Notes under the pieces: model-generated
What the model was told of the DNA's origin: nothing
Seen by the model: the letters and a program-made list of their open reading frames with translations, nothing else
Databases searched by the model: none
Assembly: GCA_017963165.1 (NCBI GenBank)
Contig: JAGCTZ010000128.1
Location: 1 to 51,840, forward strand
DNA: 51,840 nucleotides
DNA from: Treponema sp.
GTDB lineage: Bacteria; Spirochaetota; Spirochaetia; Treponematales; Treponemataceae
Reading direction: 5' to 3'
Position numbers and translations under genes: made by a program
Part shown: one piece after another, positions 24,505 through 34,711 of the stretch
Numbering within the stretch: the stretch's first letter is position 1
Layout: each line of letters begins with the position of its first letter

Positions 24505-26922
24505 TTATCTGTTAACAATATTGAATGAAAGAACGAACATATATGGATTATATCCATTCTTGCCACCCCATACAACCTTTCCATCTTGTACCTGATATCT
24601 CCAGGTGAACAGCAGATGAAGTGGGAACTGCTGCATAAGGAATCGGATTCCAGGTCCCATACTAAAGTAGAAATCATTAATTGAAAGTTCATTAAACAAT
24701 TGATTTACTTCCGGCTTTACTGCAACAGCATCGTGGAAGAAGTCTATACCTACTACACCAGGAACAATTGGTATACGGAATTCGATTTGTGTATTCCACA
24801 GAATTTTCCCTTTTGTATCAGCAGAACGATAAAGCTCGGCCCAGCCACGGCCTGTAAACATACCATCTATATAAGGTTTGTTTGAATCGCTTATAACAGA
24901 ATTTCTTAACGGGAACATCATTGTAAGCCCTGTATAAACTGCAAGGATACCCTTAATGTTATTAACTTCATTAAGTGCAATATCAAACAAAGTAAGATAA
25001 CCTTCGAGTTTTGTTTCTGAACTAAGGAAGAATTCTTTTTCCAGAACAGGAATAAGACCGTAGAAAGTAAACTTCTGGCTTGCAAACCACCCCTTTGAAG
25101 GATCATAGTTTATATCACGATCATCAAGAGAGAAAGATGTCCACAAGGAATTCATAAGTCCTATGCGGTTGGCAAACATCGAGATTCCTGAATCAACAGG
25201 AACATAAGTTTGCTCATCAAATTTATATTTTGTAAGTGTATTGTTAAGACCACCAGAAAGAGAAAGGATTGCAAATTTTGGATACCATCTGCGTCCAAGA
25301 GCAGTTCCTAAAGTTGCAGAATAACCTTCGTAATTCAAATAGTAATTGTACTGATCAAACACACCATTAGGCTGATACATCATTACAGATGAATAACTGT
25401 TTGTATGTGAGAATGACAGAGATTCGCTGAAGGCTATAGGAAGATTTCCAATCCAGTTTTGAGAATAAGAAAAATCAAGTGATTGAGTTTTCTTTGCAAT
25501 ATTAAGACTTGCAGAAATTGACTTACCTTCTCCAAAAAGATTTGTATTTGAAACTGTAAACTGCAATGAAACAGGTAAATCATTTGCTTCTGAAACGCCG
25601 GAAAATGCCATACCAAGATTCATTGCGATAGTAGATGTTTCTTCTACAGAAAAAACAAGATCAATAAGATTTTCCTCTGTTCCCTGAGTTACATCAGGAA
25701 CTATGTTTGAAAAATACTGAAGATTATAAAGGTTTCGCATACCGGAAATAACCTTATCGCGTGAAAAAACATCACCAGCTTCGATAGGGATTTCCCTTGT
25801 AATTACATTATCCTTAGTTTTATTATTTCCTTTTACAAGAACATTTTCAACGTGGCTTCTGGCTCTTTCTTCGATTACAAGATTATAAGAAATTTCCTTT
25901 CTATCTGTATCTTTTTCTGGTACCGGATAAAAGCCGTTAGACATATAACCAGATTCATAATATACATTCGTAATTTCAGAAATGCCTTCTTCAAACTTTA
26001 TTGCATTAAAGATTGATCCTTCCTTAAGCTTCATACAGGCAGCAAGTCGTTCTGTAGAAAAAATCTGGTTTCCTGTAATGGCAAGTCCTGCGTATGTATA
26101 TTGCGCACCTTCCAGAATTATAAAAGTAATTGTAAGATCAATGCGTTGTTTTTCTTCATTCTCTGTCGATACAATTTTTACATCAAGAATATTTGCGTCT
26201 ATATAACCACGTTCATTATAGTAGCTGATGATTTTCTTTTTATCCTGTTCGAGCGAAGAGCTTTTAAAAGCACCGTCTTTAAGGAAGCCAATTTCCTTTA
26301 AGGAAATTTTTCCCTTTAAAACGCGTTCTGAAACAATAGTGTTACCGCTCATATGTATTTCGCTGATAACAGTATTTTTTCCTTCTATAATATTAAAGGT
26401 TACGATAACGCCATCAGGTTCGTAGCTTACTTCGTGTGTAACATAAGAATCTGTATAACCTTTTTCGATATAATGTTCACGAATTATACGTTCATCTGAA
26501 AGAAATCTGTTTTCATTATAAATTTCATTATTCTTGCTTTTTATAAGTTCTCTAAGTTCACCGTTTCGGATTTTCTGGTTTCCTGAAAATTCAATTTTTA
26601 AAACGGATGGATATTCTGTTACTTTAAAAACAAGCAGGATTTTATCAGGATCTTTATCGTGATTTGCATAAGGTTCAATATCTTCAAAGAAATCAAGAGC
26701 ATATAAACGGTCAAGAATATCTGCATATACTTCTTCGGTAAAGCTCTGACCAATATACGAACCTGTTACACCTGTAAGTTCAGATTTCTTTATTGTTTTA
26801 AGTCCTTCGAATTCGACCTTTGAAATTGTGTGTCCCCAGAACCAGTCGCTGTCTTCGTTCTGCGCAAAAACACCTGCTGCAATAAATAATATTAAAAATA
26901 TGCTCAAAAGCCGTCTGCGCAT
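24505..26922 (-). CDS. bamA: Outer-membrane assembly factor BamA
   Basis: About 805 aa. It inserts beta-barrel proteins into the outer membrane. Signal peptide, five POTRA-like repeats over about residues 30-400 (first one ISKVEFEGLKTIKKSEL), then a 16-strand-type barrel with the family loop GRGWAELYR-like region and ending in FSFNIVNR rather than a terminal aromatic. The start is the ATG at 26922 with TTGGAG upstream; an in-frame ATG 13 codons earlier would spoil the signal peptide. It is flanked by tamB and skp. Spirochaetes lack most Bam lipoproteins, so the partners of this BamA are open. Confidence 0.95.
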   Translation of the reverse strand: MRRRLLSIFLILFIAAGVFAQNEDSDWFWGHTISKVEFEGLKTIKKSELTGVTGSYIGQSFTEEVYADILDRLYALDFFEDIEPYANHDKDPDKILLVFKVTEYPSVLKIEFSGNQKIRNGELRELIKSKNNEIYNENRFLSDERIIREHYIEKGYTDSYVTHEVSYEPDGVIVTFNIIEGKNTVISEIHMSGNTIVSERVLKGKISLKEIGFLKDGAFKSSSLEQDKKKIISYYNERGYIDANILDVKIVSTENEEKQRIDLTITFIILEGAQYTYAGLAITGNQIFSTERLAACMKLKEGSIFNAIKFEEGISEITNVYYESGYMSNGFYPVPEKDTDRKEISYNLVIEERARSHVENVLVKGNNKTKDNVITREIPIEAGDVFSRDKVISGMRNLYNLQYFSNIVPDVTQGTEENLIDLVFSVEETSTIAMNLGMAFSGVSEANDLPVSLQFTVSNTNLFGEGKSISASLNIAKKTQSLDFSYSQNWIGNLPIAFSESLSFSHTNSYSSVMMYQPNGVFDQYNYYLNYEGYSATLGTALGRRWYPKFAILSLSGGLNNTLTKYKFDEQTYVPVDSGISMFANRIGLMNSLWTSFSLDDRDINYDPSKGWFASQKFTFYGLIPVLEKEFFLSSETKLEGYLTLFDIALNEVNNIKGILAVYTGLTMMFPLRNSVISDSNKPYIDGMFTGRGWAELYRSADTKGKILWNTQIEFRIPIVPGVVGIDFFHDAVAVKPEVNQLFNELSINDFYFSMGPGIRFLMQQFPLHLLFTWRYQVQDGKVVWGGKNGYNPYMFVLSFNIVNR

Positions 26923-26942
26923 ATCATTACTCCAATTTTTTT

Positions 26943-29900
26943 CTAGAATGTAAATTTCCATGAAAGCGAAACAGATGTAGAAGGAATATAAGATTTAAAT
27001 TGTAAACCAGGAGTCATATCCCAGGACATATCCCATCTTATATTAATTACAGGAAGCTCCAGTTCAAGACCAAATTCAGGCTGGAAAAGCAGCTTACTTG
27101 TAGTAAAATATTCTGCATCTGAATAATCAGTAGCAGACATATTAAGCATTGCATCTACATATAATGCACTTCCAATGTATTTACCTATATAAACAGTTGA
27201 GTTATCAAAGAAGTTACCAATTGACATTTCTTTTGTTTTAGTTCTTTGTGTACTCAGATTTATTGTATTCTGCAATATATTGGTACGTACTGAAAATATA
27301 TCAAAATTCAGCAAATCTCGCAACTTGTTTTCTAAATCTCTTACAACAGTTGATTGAAGATAATATTCACCAGCAGAAACAACAAGTTCGCCTACAGAGC
27401 TTGAGTCGGCAAGAACAATCTGACCAAGCAGTAATCTGATTTCATTTTCGGATTTTGCAGGAATAGAAGTAAAACGTGGGTTGAAATCAAGAAGATATTG
27501 ATTTTCAGCTCCAAGGATAATTCGTACTGTATCACCATTTGTATCGCGTTCACGAGTTTCGGCACTAATTGTTATAAGAGGATTAGAAATATCTTGAGGA
27601 TTAAACTTAATGTTTCCTTCCTTTATGTAGAAATTTCGGTTCAAATAAGCAACGTCACCAGATTTAAGCTGTAAAGAACCATCAAGTTGATAAGAATCTG
27701 TTGCTGTATCAATTTTACAGACAACAGAAGTATGAGGAACAAAAACACAACGCAAAAGCGGATTAAAGTTTAGAGATGAATGTGTACCAAGCTTTAATTC
27801 AAGATTTGTGGTTAAATTCATTTCGTCTAAGGCAGAATCTTCGTCTTCACCCTGATTTTTTCTGTTTGTAATTTCCGTAATATCTGATGAAACATTAAGA
27901 TTTTCTGCAAAAACAGTACCTGAAATGTCAAAATTGTGGTTTTCAAGCGCCAGGGAAATATCACATTCTGTATCGCCTTCGATTTTAACTAAAGGATTAT
28001 TAAGTTTGATTGGAACAGACTGTTTGTCAAGAGTAAAAAGCCTCATTTCAAATCTGTCCATTGACCATTTGTTCATGTAAACCTTAGAGCTCATCTTAAA
28101 CTTTGGTGTATTTTTAAGATTGAATACAGATTCGGCAACTGTAAATTCATTATTTGCGGCTGTAAGAAGGATTTTGTCTGTTGACAGTTTTTGACTGAAT
28201 ATAACCGGCATTAAAAGCGATGGATTTGAAATTGAAAGAGCACCCTTGAATTCAGGAGTATCAAATGGACCGTATAAGGTCATGGAACCTTTTAAAAGGC
28301 CATTATCAACCTTGATAAAATCATCAATCGTAATATTATCAAGCAGTCTGTGCAGATTTACGTTTATATTCGTCATTTTTACAAAGGTATCTGTTTTTTC
28401 AAACTTTCCTGTTATTTCTGTTGAAAGGATATCGCCCATATTCCATGATGCATATAGACCGTTTGTTTTTTCAAAAGTTCCCATAAGCCCCATATTGTTT
28501 GATGAGAAGAAGGAAATAAAGCCATCCGTATAATTTACGGAAATATCAAAAGGAACAGGCTTTTTAAATAAAGTACCATCCATGCCGGGACACGAAAGCT
28601 TTACCATTAAGCTTGCTGGAATTGCGGAATTTTCCGGTATATAAGAATCTTCGATACTTAAAACTAAAGGCATTCGGAACGACTTTTTACCTTCGGTAGA
28701 GAATACAGCCGAAATGTTTCCGGTATAATCGGTTAAGGTGGCAGCACCAGAAACATCAGAAACACGCCATTTACCTGCATTAAGAGAGAATTCATTTATT
28801 GTAATATCCCTTTCTTCAAGAACTACAGAACCACTGGAAGAAACAATTTCATCATTAAGCAGGAATGTAAGCTTTTGGACAGAAGCTGCAGCATAAGGGT
28901 GTTCAAGAGTTCCCGAAACATAAAGGCTTGCAGAAAGCTCGTTATTATCATGCTTTAATGACATAAATCGGTTCAAACTAAAATGAGAAAGTTCTATCAT
29001 TGCATTTACATACAAAGATTTGAACACATTTTCGGCAGAAAGCTCTACCCCATCCGGATTTGAAACATTCGCATCAATTACGAGCGCTTCGTCTGTAATG
29101 CTGTCTTTAAGATTCATCTGAATACCGGCAGAACTAAAGACTTTATCGTCAATATTTATTGTGATATCAGAGGTTCCACTTAATGATGAATATATATCTG
29201 TATACGAAATAGAATTAACCTGTGCACCATATTTTGTTCCGCTTCCTGTAAGTTCTAGTCTAGGATTTACTGAAGTATCTGGTGTGTCTTTTTCAAGCTG
29301 GAAACGCTGGAGTGTAATCTGTGGCCCCTGTTCTTTTGTATAATCAAACAATGTATCCATTGAAACTATATATGCAGCTTTGTTTATAATAAACGGAAGT
29401 CCGTTGAAAGAAGCAAAGCCTTCCATTGATTTATTTTTTCCGAATCGAAGCTCGGCATCTGTTCCATAGTCTCCTGTCAATGTAATAATTTCCGGCATGA
29501 TAGTTCCAGAGAAATGATACGGAATTGAAGAAGACATTATATCAATCGTATAGAATTTATCAGAAGAACCTGGCATTGAATCAAGAGAAGCAGTAGCATC
29601 AAGAGCCATTGAACCGTAAATCATATTAAATTTATTGAGCTGGATAGACTGTTCGTTACCGTTCAAGGCAAGCAAAATAAGTTGATTATCTTTTTTTGTA
29701 TTAGCCATTACGATATACGGAACATTATACGAAACAGATTTAAAATCTGTAGAAAAATAAGCATCTCCCGAGAATACATAATCTGCAACGATTGATTCGG
29801 CCTTCTGAATTGACTCTGTATTTTTAGAAGGAATAAGTTCCTTTATAATTCCAAGAATCGTATCAAAATAAATGCTGTTGAGTGAAACGCTTGTCTGAAT

Positions 29901-31355
29901 ATATTTTGATTCTGTAAGATAACTTCCGTCTGCTTTGATGACACTTTGAGTATCCTGATCAATATGCGAATAATCATTAACTTCAAAATCAAAGTCAATT
30001 GAATCGTTACGCGGCATTATTCTTGCCTGAAGCGCAGTAAGAGCTTTTTCACCTATAAAGAGCTGTGGCGAGAAAATCATAAAGCCGGATGAAGCAAGCG
30101 GGTCAAAATATACTTCTGTAGAAATCTTATTTCCATTTGGAAGCACATATTCCCTTAAATCTGCAATTCCACTAAGCTGCAGGGTTTTAAACAGGAACGA
30201 AAGACTTATATCTGCAGTACAGTTTTTTCCGTCAATATCAAGATATGAAAGAGTTATTTTTTTATCATTTCCGTTTAAAGAGTATTTTACTGTAGCTCCA
30301 CCAGGGAAAAGTGAATCCGGCACAAGCACATTTCCGATTGAATCATATTTTATGGAACCGTCGTGACTATACTTAATTCCAGTTTTCATTGTGACTGTCA
30401 TATCTTTAAGCATTGACATAACTTTATCATTTGCGGCAGTCTGAAGTACAGAAACAGGATTCAGATTTTCTGTCTTAACCTCTGCTTCCATATCTTTAGT
30501 ATCGATATCATAAACAAAATTAACAGCAAAAGGCATTACATTCTGAACAGTTCTGAAGTCAACTTTTTTATCCTTGTATGAAACTATAAAATTAAATTTA
30601 TTAAGTTTGTAGTTTCCTTGCGTAATATTTGCAAGATTTATGTTTACAAAGGAATTATCAATTGTCTGCATTAAAGAACCGTTAAAGACGGCATCGCCTG
30701 TAACATTAATTTTGTTATAAACTGCAGAAATTGTGCTCTTAATGTTAAAATCAATAGAAGCTTTGTTAGCAGGGTTTAAAACTCTGATTTCCTTGACAAG
30801 CAAGGAAGCATTTAGAGGAGAATTTATGTATTCCAGCCGTAGATTTTTTACCGTAACGTTCGGCGGTATGTAATCCATGACAATTTGTATTGTGTCATAA
30901 ATATCTTCCAGCCGTTGCGGTGGTTTTTCTGATTTTTCTGAACCAGGCGGGACGTTTTTAGAAGGTAGTTCTTTTATAAAATCAATCAGAGCCGAGACAT
31001 TTACATCGACACCGTTGATTGCAACACCTTTTATGATTGAATCGTATTCGCCTTTTAAAAGAGGTAAAAGCTTATATTTTATATGTGTGTTGTTAACGTC
31101 AACTAACACCCTTCCCTTACTATCCGAAACTTTTATTCCTTTTATTCCAAGGTAGGCCAGTACAGATGGGGAAATTGAATCATAAGAAAGAGTAAGTCCT
31201 GTAATTTCAGTAACCTGATCACATAACTGAGACGTATATTTATCGACAATTGTTTCGAGCCGCTTGTATACCGGAATGGCAAGAGCAAGCGCAAGTGTCA
31301 TTATAAAGAGAAAAATTGCTATACTTATTCTTGTAATTAAAGTCAGCTTTTTCAT
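26943..31355 (-). CDS. TamB-like (DUF490) periplasm-spanning protein
   Basis: 1470 aa. An N-terminal transmembrane anchor (about residues 9-28) is followed by very long repetitive beta-strand-rich sequence of the AsmA/TamB type. The TamB C-terminal domain (about 1150-1470) includes the AETRERDTNGD and LLGQIVL segments. TamB-like proteins are proposed to form grooves that carry phospholipids between the membranes, and they pair with BamA-type barrels. Its gene directly precedes bamA (20-base gap), which fits such a pairing; no separate TamA is seen, so BamA may serve that role. Confidence 0.88.
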   Translation of the reverse strand: MKKLTLITRISIAIFLFIMTLALALAIPVYKRLETIVDKYTSQLCDQVTEITGLTLSYDSISPSVLAYLGIKGIKVSDSKGRVLVDVNNTHIKYKLLPLLKGEYDSIIKGVAINGVDVNVSALIDFIKELPSKNVPPGSEKSEKPPQRLEDIYDTIQIVMDYIPPNVTVKNLRLEYINSPLNASLLVKEIRVLNPANKASIDFNIKSTISAVYNKINVTGDAVFNGSLMQTIDNSFVNINLANITQGNYKLNKFNFIVSYKDKKVDFRTVQNVMPFAVNFVYDIDTKDMEAEVKTENLNPVSVLQTAANDKVMSMLKDMTVTMKTGIKYSHDGSIKYDSIGNVLVPDSLFPGGATVKYSLNGNDKKITLSYLDIDGKNCTADISLSFLFKTLQLSGIADLREYVLPNGNKISTEVYFDPLASSGFMIFSPQLFIGEKALTALQARIMPRNDSIDFDFEVNDYSHIDQDTQSVIKADGSYLTESKYIQTSVSLNSIYFDTILGIIKELIPSKNTESIQKAESIVADYVFSGDAYFSTDFKSVSYNVPYIVMANTKKDNQLILLALNGNEQSIQLNKFNMIYGSMALDATASLDSMPGSSDKFYTIDIMSSSIPYHFSGTIMPEIITLTGDYGTDAELRFGKNKSMEGFASFNGLPFIINKAAYIVSMDTLFDYTKEQGPQITLQRFQLEKDTPDTSVNPRLELTGSGTKYGAQVNSISYTDIYSSLSGTSDITINIDDKVFSSAGIQMNLKDSITDEALVIDANVSNPDGVELSAENVFKSLYVNAMIELSHFSLNRFMSLKHDNNELSASLYVSGTLEHPYAAASVQKLTFLLNDEIVSSSGSVVLEERDITINEFSLNAGKWRVSDVSGAATLTDYTGNISAVFSTEGKKSFRMPLVLSIEDSYIPENSAIPASLMVKLSCPGMDGTLFKKPVPFDISVNYTDGFISFFSSNNMGLMGTFEKTNGLYASWNMGDILSTEITGKFEKTDTFVKMTNINVNLHRLLDNITIDDFIKVDNGLLKGSMTLYGPFDTPEFKGALSISNPSLLMPVIFSQKLSTDKILLTAANNEFTVAESVFNLKNTPKFKMSSKVYMNKWSMDRFEMRLFTLDKQSVPIKLNNPLVKIEGDTECDISLALENHNFDISGTVFAENLNVSSDITEITNRKNQGEDEDSALDEMNLTTNLELKLGTHSSLNFNPLLRCVFVPHTSVVCKIDTATDSYQLDGSLQLKSGDVAYLNRNFYIKEGNIKFNPQDISNPLITISAETRERDTNGDTVRIILGAENQYLLDFNPRFTSIPAKSENEIRLLLGQIVLADSSSVGELVVSAGEYYLQSTVVRDLENKLRDLLNFDIFSVRTNILQNTINLSTQRTKTKEMSIGNFFDNSTVYIGKYIGSALYVDAMLNMSATDYSDAEYFTTSKLLFQPEFGLELELPVINIRWDMSWDMTPGLQFKSYIPSTSVSLSWKFTF

Positions 31356-31366
31356 CTATACGTTCT

Positions 31367-32710
31367 CTAGGCCTTCCTTAAAATTTCAAGTGGTTTTTCC
31401 TTACCGGCTTTTACCGAAGGAACTATTGAAACTACAAGTGCAAGCAGCGCTGTAGAAAGACATATAAGCATTACCTGTGAAAAAGGAAGATTCACAGGAA
31501 TTGTCTGAAGGTAGTATGCCGGATCCATAAGCTTTATTGCTTTTATTTCTTCGACAGGAACTCCTTTTAAAAGATAACCGATTTTTGCAATTGCGTTTAC
31601 AGCTTTTTCAATAAGTTGAACAATCTGATTTGCGTTAACTGCAGCTAACAAACCAAATGGCAGTCCTATTGCAAGTCCTCCAAGTCCGCAGGTTATTCCG
31701 GTAATTATAAATGCAAATGTAATTCCAGAAGGAGTTGCACCAATGCTTTTTAATATTGCAATTTCGCGGCGACGTTCCATTACAAGCATTACAATTGCAG
31801 AAGAAATATTTATAGAAGCAACAAGCACAATAAGCAGCATTACAAAAACAAGCATTACTTTTGTAGAAGAAAAATTTTCAAACTCTGCTTCGTGAACCTG
31901 ATCCCATCTGTAAAAGTTTGCATATTTTCCAAAGTTTGATTTTAATTCACGCTGGATTCGTACAAGATCTGGAGAATAAGCATCTGGCGTTTCTATCATT
32001 ACAGTATAAGAAGCATTTGCCAGAGAAACAAACTGGTATACAGTTTCTAGTGGAACAAATACCCAAAGTGCATCAAGCTCCTGATAGCCGGAAGAAACTA
32101 TTGCACTTACCGTAAACGATGTAAGTTTAGGAGACTGTTTTCCGTTGTTAGTTTTAATTGTAATTATGCGGAAGGTGTCACCTGCATGAAGCTCAAGTGT
32201 ATCTGCCATTTTCTGACCGATTATTGCAAGCTTTTCGGAACCATCTGCAGCCTGCGAAGCGTATTCATTTACATCACCTTCGATAACTGTAAAAAGCTCC
32301 TTAAAAGATTTATTTTTTGTAAAAATATCGCTGTCCAGCGCGCGAAGTTGAGCTCCGGTCCTCATTTTTTTACCTGCAGCAAGAGCAGTTACTCCAATTT
32401 CTGGATAAACATCAAGAACTCCATCTACAGCTTTATATTCCTGAGCATAATCACGATAGCTTTGAGCGTCCATTGTTTTTAAAAGCTTTGGCGAAACATA
32501 CGCCTGAACATTACTAGAAGAAAGTCCGATTATTCTGTCTGTCATTCCCTGAATCATTCCGTTTGTGATTGAAAGAACAACAATAAGAGGGACAATGCTT
32601 AAACCTATACATAACAGAGCACCCCAAAGGCTTCTTCTTGCAGAAGATTTTTTTTCGGCACGAGGAAAAATAAGACTTTTTGCAAACATCAATGAAGATT
32701 TAAAAGTCAT
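31367..32710 (-). CDS. LolC/LolE-type ABC permease (second copy)
   Basis: 447 aa with the MacB/FtsX topology: one N-terminal transmembrane segment (about residues 28-50), a large periplasmic domain, and three C-terminal segments. It pairs with the ATPase at 32710 and the permease at 33407 to form a LolCDE-like lipoprotein-extracting transporter in the inner membrane. Its start codon overlaps the end of the lolD-like gene, and tamB follows after 11 bases. Sequence alone does not say which permease is LolC and which LolE. Confidence 0.85.
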   Translation of the reverse strand: MTFKSSLMFAKSLIFPRAEKKSSARRSLWGALLCIGLSIVPLIVVLSITNGMIQGMTDRIIGLSSSNVQAYVSPKLLKTMDAQSYRDYAQEYKAVDGVLDVYPEIGVTALAAGKKMRTGAQLRALDSDIFTKNKSFKELFTVIEGDVNEYASQAADGSEKLAIIGQKMADTLELHAGDTFRIITIKTNNGKQSPKLTSFTVSAIVSSGYQELDALWVFVPLETVYQFVSLANASYTVMIETPDAYSPDLVRIQRELKSNFGKYANFYRWDQVHEAEFENFSSTKVMLVFVMLLIVLVASINISSAIVMLVMERRREIAILKSIGATPSGITFAFIITGITCGLGGLAIGLPFGLLAAVNANQIVQLIEKAVNAIAKIGYLLKGVPVEEIKAIKLMDPAYYLQTIPVNLPFSQVMLICLSTALLALVVSIVPSVKAGKEKPLEILRKA

Positions 32711-33414
32711 CAGCCATTTCCTTTAAGGTCTGCAGGTTCAAGTCTGCCCTTTACAATTCTCATGCATTTTCCACCTTTTTTTGCAAGCGTTAAATCATGA
32801 GTTACAAGCAGCAGAGTTTTATTATATTTTTCTACCATAGAAAAAAGCAGGTCTCCAATAAGCTGTGCATTTGCAGGATCAAGATTTCCAGTCGGCTCAT
32901 CTGCAAGAATAAGCGACGGGTCATTTATAAGGGAACGCGCAACTGCAACTCTCTGACGTTCACCACCAGAAAGTTGTGACGGAAGATGCTCCTTGCGTTC
33001 ATAAACACCAACATCCTGTAAAAGCTGTGCAGCCTTTTCTTCTGCAATTTTTTTTGGAACGCCTGCAATATACGCCGGCATATAAACATTTTCTAAGGCA
33101 GTAAAATCTTTTAATAGATAATGGAATTGAAAAATCAAACCCAGGAATTTAGAACGATATTCGGCAATTTCTTTTTCATTAAGCTTTGAAAGCTCCCATT
33201 TTTCGTCTATTCCAGCAACAACAGAGCCGGAAGTAATTCTATCAATTCCACCAATTATATTTAAAAGCGTACTTTTACCGCTGCCACTTTCGCCAACTAT
33301 TACAAGCTTTGAGCCCTGCTCTACTGTAAGATTAAGGTCTTTTAAAATTGTAAGCTTTTCGCTGTCGGAGACATAAGTTTTTTCAAGATCTTTTATTTCT
33401 ATAATATTATTCAT
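32710..33414 (-). CDS. lolD: LolD-type ABC transporter ATPase
   Basis: 234 aa. Walker A GESGSGKS is at residues 41-48, with Q-loop FQFHYLLKDFTALENV, signature LSGGERQR and Walker B ILADEPTGNLD. The FHYLL-x-x-FTALENV string is typical of LolD. It powers release of lipoproteins from the inner membrane. It lies between two FtsX-type permease genes, overlapping the upstream one by 8 bases. Confidence 0.92.
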   Translation of the reverse strand: MNNIIEIKDLEKTYVSDSEKLTILKDLNLTVEQGSKLVIVGESGSGKSTLLNIIGGIDRITSGSVVAGIDEKWELSKLNEKEIAEYRSKFLGLIFQFHYLLKDFTALENVYMPAYIAGVPKKIAEEKAAQLLQDVGVYERKEHLPSQLSGGERQRVAVARSLINDPSLILADEPTGNLDPANAQLIGDLLFSMVEKYNKTLLLVTHDLTLAKKGGKCMRIVKGRLEPADLKGNG

Positions 33415-34711
33415 GATGAAGAACCTCCGCTACAGTCATTTTTAATACGTTTTTACTTGCTGCCCAGGATGCAAACAATGGAGAAGCAATTCCAAAAAGA
33501 GCTATCATAACAACTTCCTTAAAGAATATTCTTGCAGGAATATTTGCGTAAACTGCGTAAGAAGAATTTTCCTGTACGTACATCAGATTTTCATGATTGA
33601 AAATTGCCGTAACAAGATATTGAAGCCAGTACATCAATCTTGCAGCAGCGTTGAACATAAACTCTGTATTTACGCTTATTAAAAGTCCAAGTATTACGCC
33701 AAAGAAAGCTCCAATAGCTCCAGTTGTAAAACCTCTTACAATAAAGACAGCCTTTATATCTTTATTTTCGGCACCAATTGCAGAAAGTATTGCAATCTCG
33801 CTTCGTCGTTCAAAAACAAGACGACGCATTCCGTTATAAATGTTTATTCCTACTACAACAAAAATAAGTGCAACAAGCAGCAAAAGCATATTTTTTTCTA
33901 TGCGAAGTGCACCAAAAAATGATTTATTGTATTCTCGCCACGACATAAATTCTGCATAATCTGCAGACTTTGAAAGAGACGTAATTGTGCGCGCATCCTC
34001 CGAAGAATTCTTAAGCTTTATACCATAGATTTTTTCGGCGGCTTTTCCAAAATATTTTTCGCCTGCTTCCAGATTTATAAAGCAATACGAGTTGTTTATG
34101 TCAGAGTAGCCTGTTTTAAAAAGTCCTTTTACAACAAAGTTTCTGTCACCACTCAAAAGAGAAACATCGCTTCCTCCACTTAAAACAAGAAGATTTACAG
34201 TTTCTCCTACATCAACACGTAACTGACGCGCAAGAGTATAACCTAGTACTATTGAATCTGGTGTAGAAAGATCAAAGCTTCCGGCAAGCATAGTAAGCTC
34301 TTTATTAAAACCGGTATCTTTTGAATAAACATCAGGTTCAATCGCACGGATTATGGCGGCATTTTCCCTGCCCGATTCATCTGTCATGAGCGTCTGGGCT
34401 TCATAAAAAGGAGTTATTGAAAGTACATTTTTATTCTGTTCACAAAGCTCTGTAAATTCGGCTGCCTTTTCCTGTGGCACATCTGTTACACGCAGATGAT
34501 ATGACGAAACTTCCATGATTGCATCTATAAAGTTCATCTGAAAACCATTCATGACGCTCATTACTGCAATCAAAGTCATAACGCCAAAGCAGATTCCCAA
34601 AGTGGCAAGAATTGACGTAACAGCAGAACGACCTTTGCGGTCTACACGGGCAAATCTTCCCGAAACAGTGCGTACCCATCTTAATTTTGAAAGAAACGAA
34701 CCTTTATTCAT
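33407..34711 (-). CDS. LolC/LolE-type ABC permease (first copy)
   Basis: 434 aa with the same topology as the permease at 31367: a transmembrane segment near residues 30-55, a periplasmic domain, and three C-terminal segments. The N-terminal segment SILATLGICFGVMTLIAVMSVMNGF is characteristic of LolC/E (each string here is a short part). The ATG overlaps the stop of the lipoprotein gene (ATGAATAA). The two permeases differ enough to form a heterodimer. Confidence 0.88.
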   Translation of the reverse strand: MNKGSFLSKLRWVRTVSGRFARVDRKGRSAVTSILATLGICFGVMTLIAVMSVMNGFQMNFIDAIMEVSSYHLRVTDVPQEKAAEFTELCEQNKNVLSITPFYEAQTLMTDESGRENAAIIRAIEPDVYSKDTGFNKELTMLAGSFDLSTPDSIVLGYTLARQLRVDVGETVNLLVLSGGSDVSLLSGDRNFVVKGLFKTGYSDINNSYCFINLEAGEKYFGKAAEKIYGIKLKNSSEDARTITSLSKSADYAEFMSWREYNKSFFGALRIEKNMLLLLVALIFVVVGINIYNGMRRLVFERRSEIAILSAIGAENKDIKAVFIVRGFTTGAIGAFFGVILGLLISVNTEFMFNAAARLMYWLQYLVTAIFNHENLMYVQENSSYAVYANIPARIFFKEVVMIALFGIASPLFASWAASKNVLKMTVAEVLHHE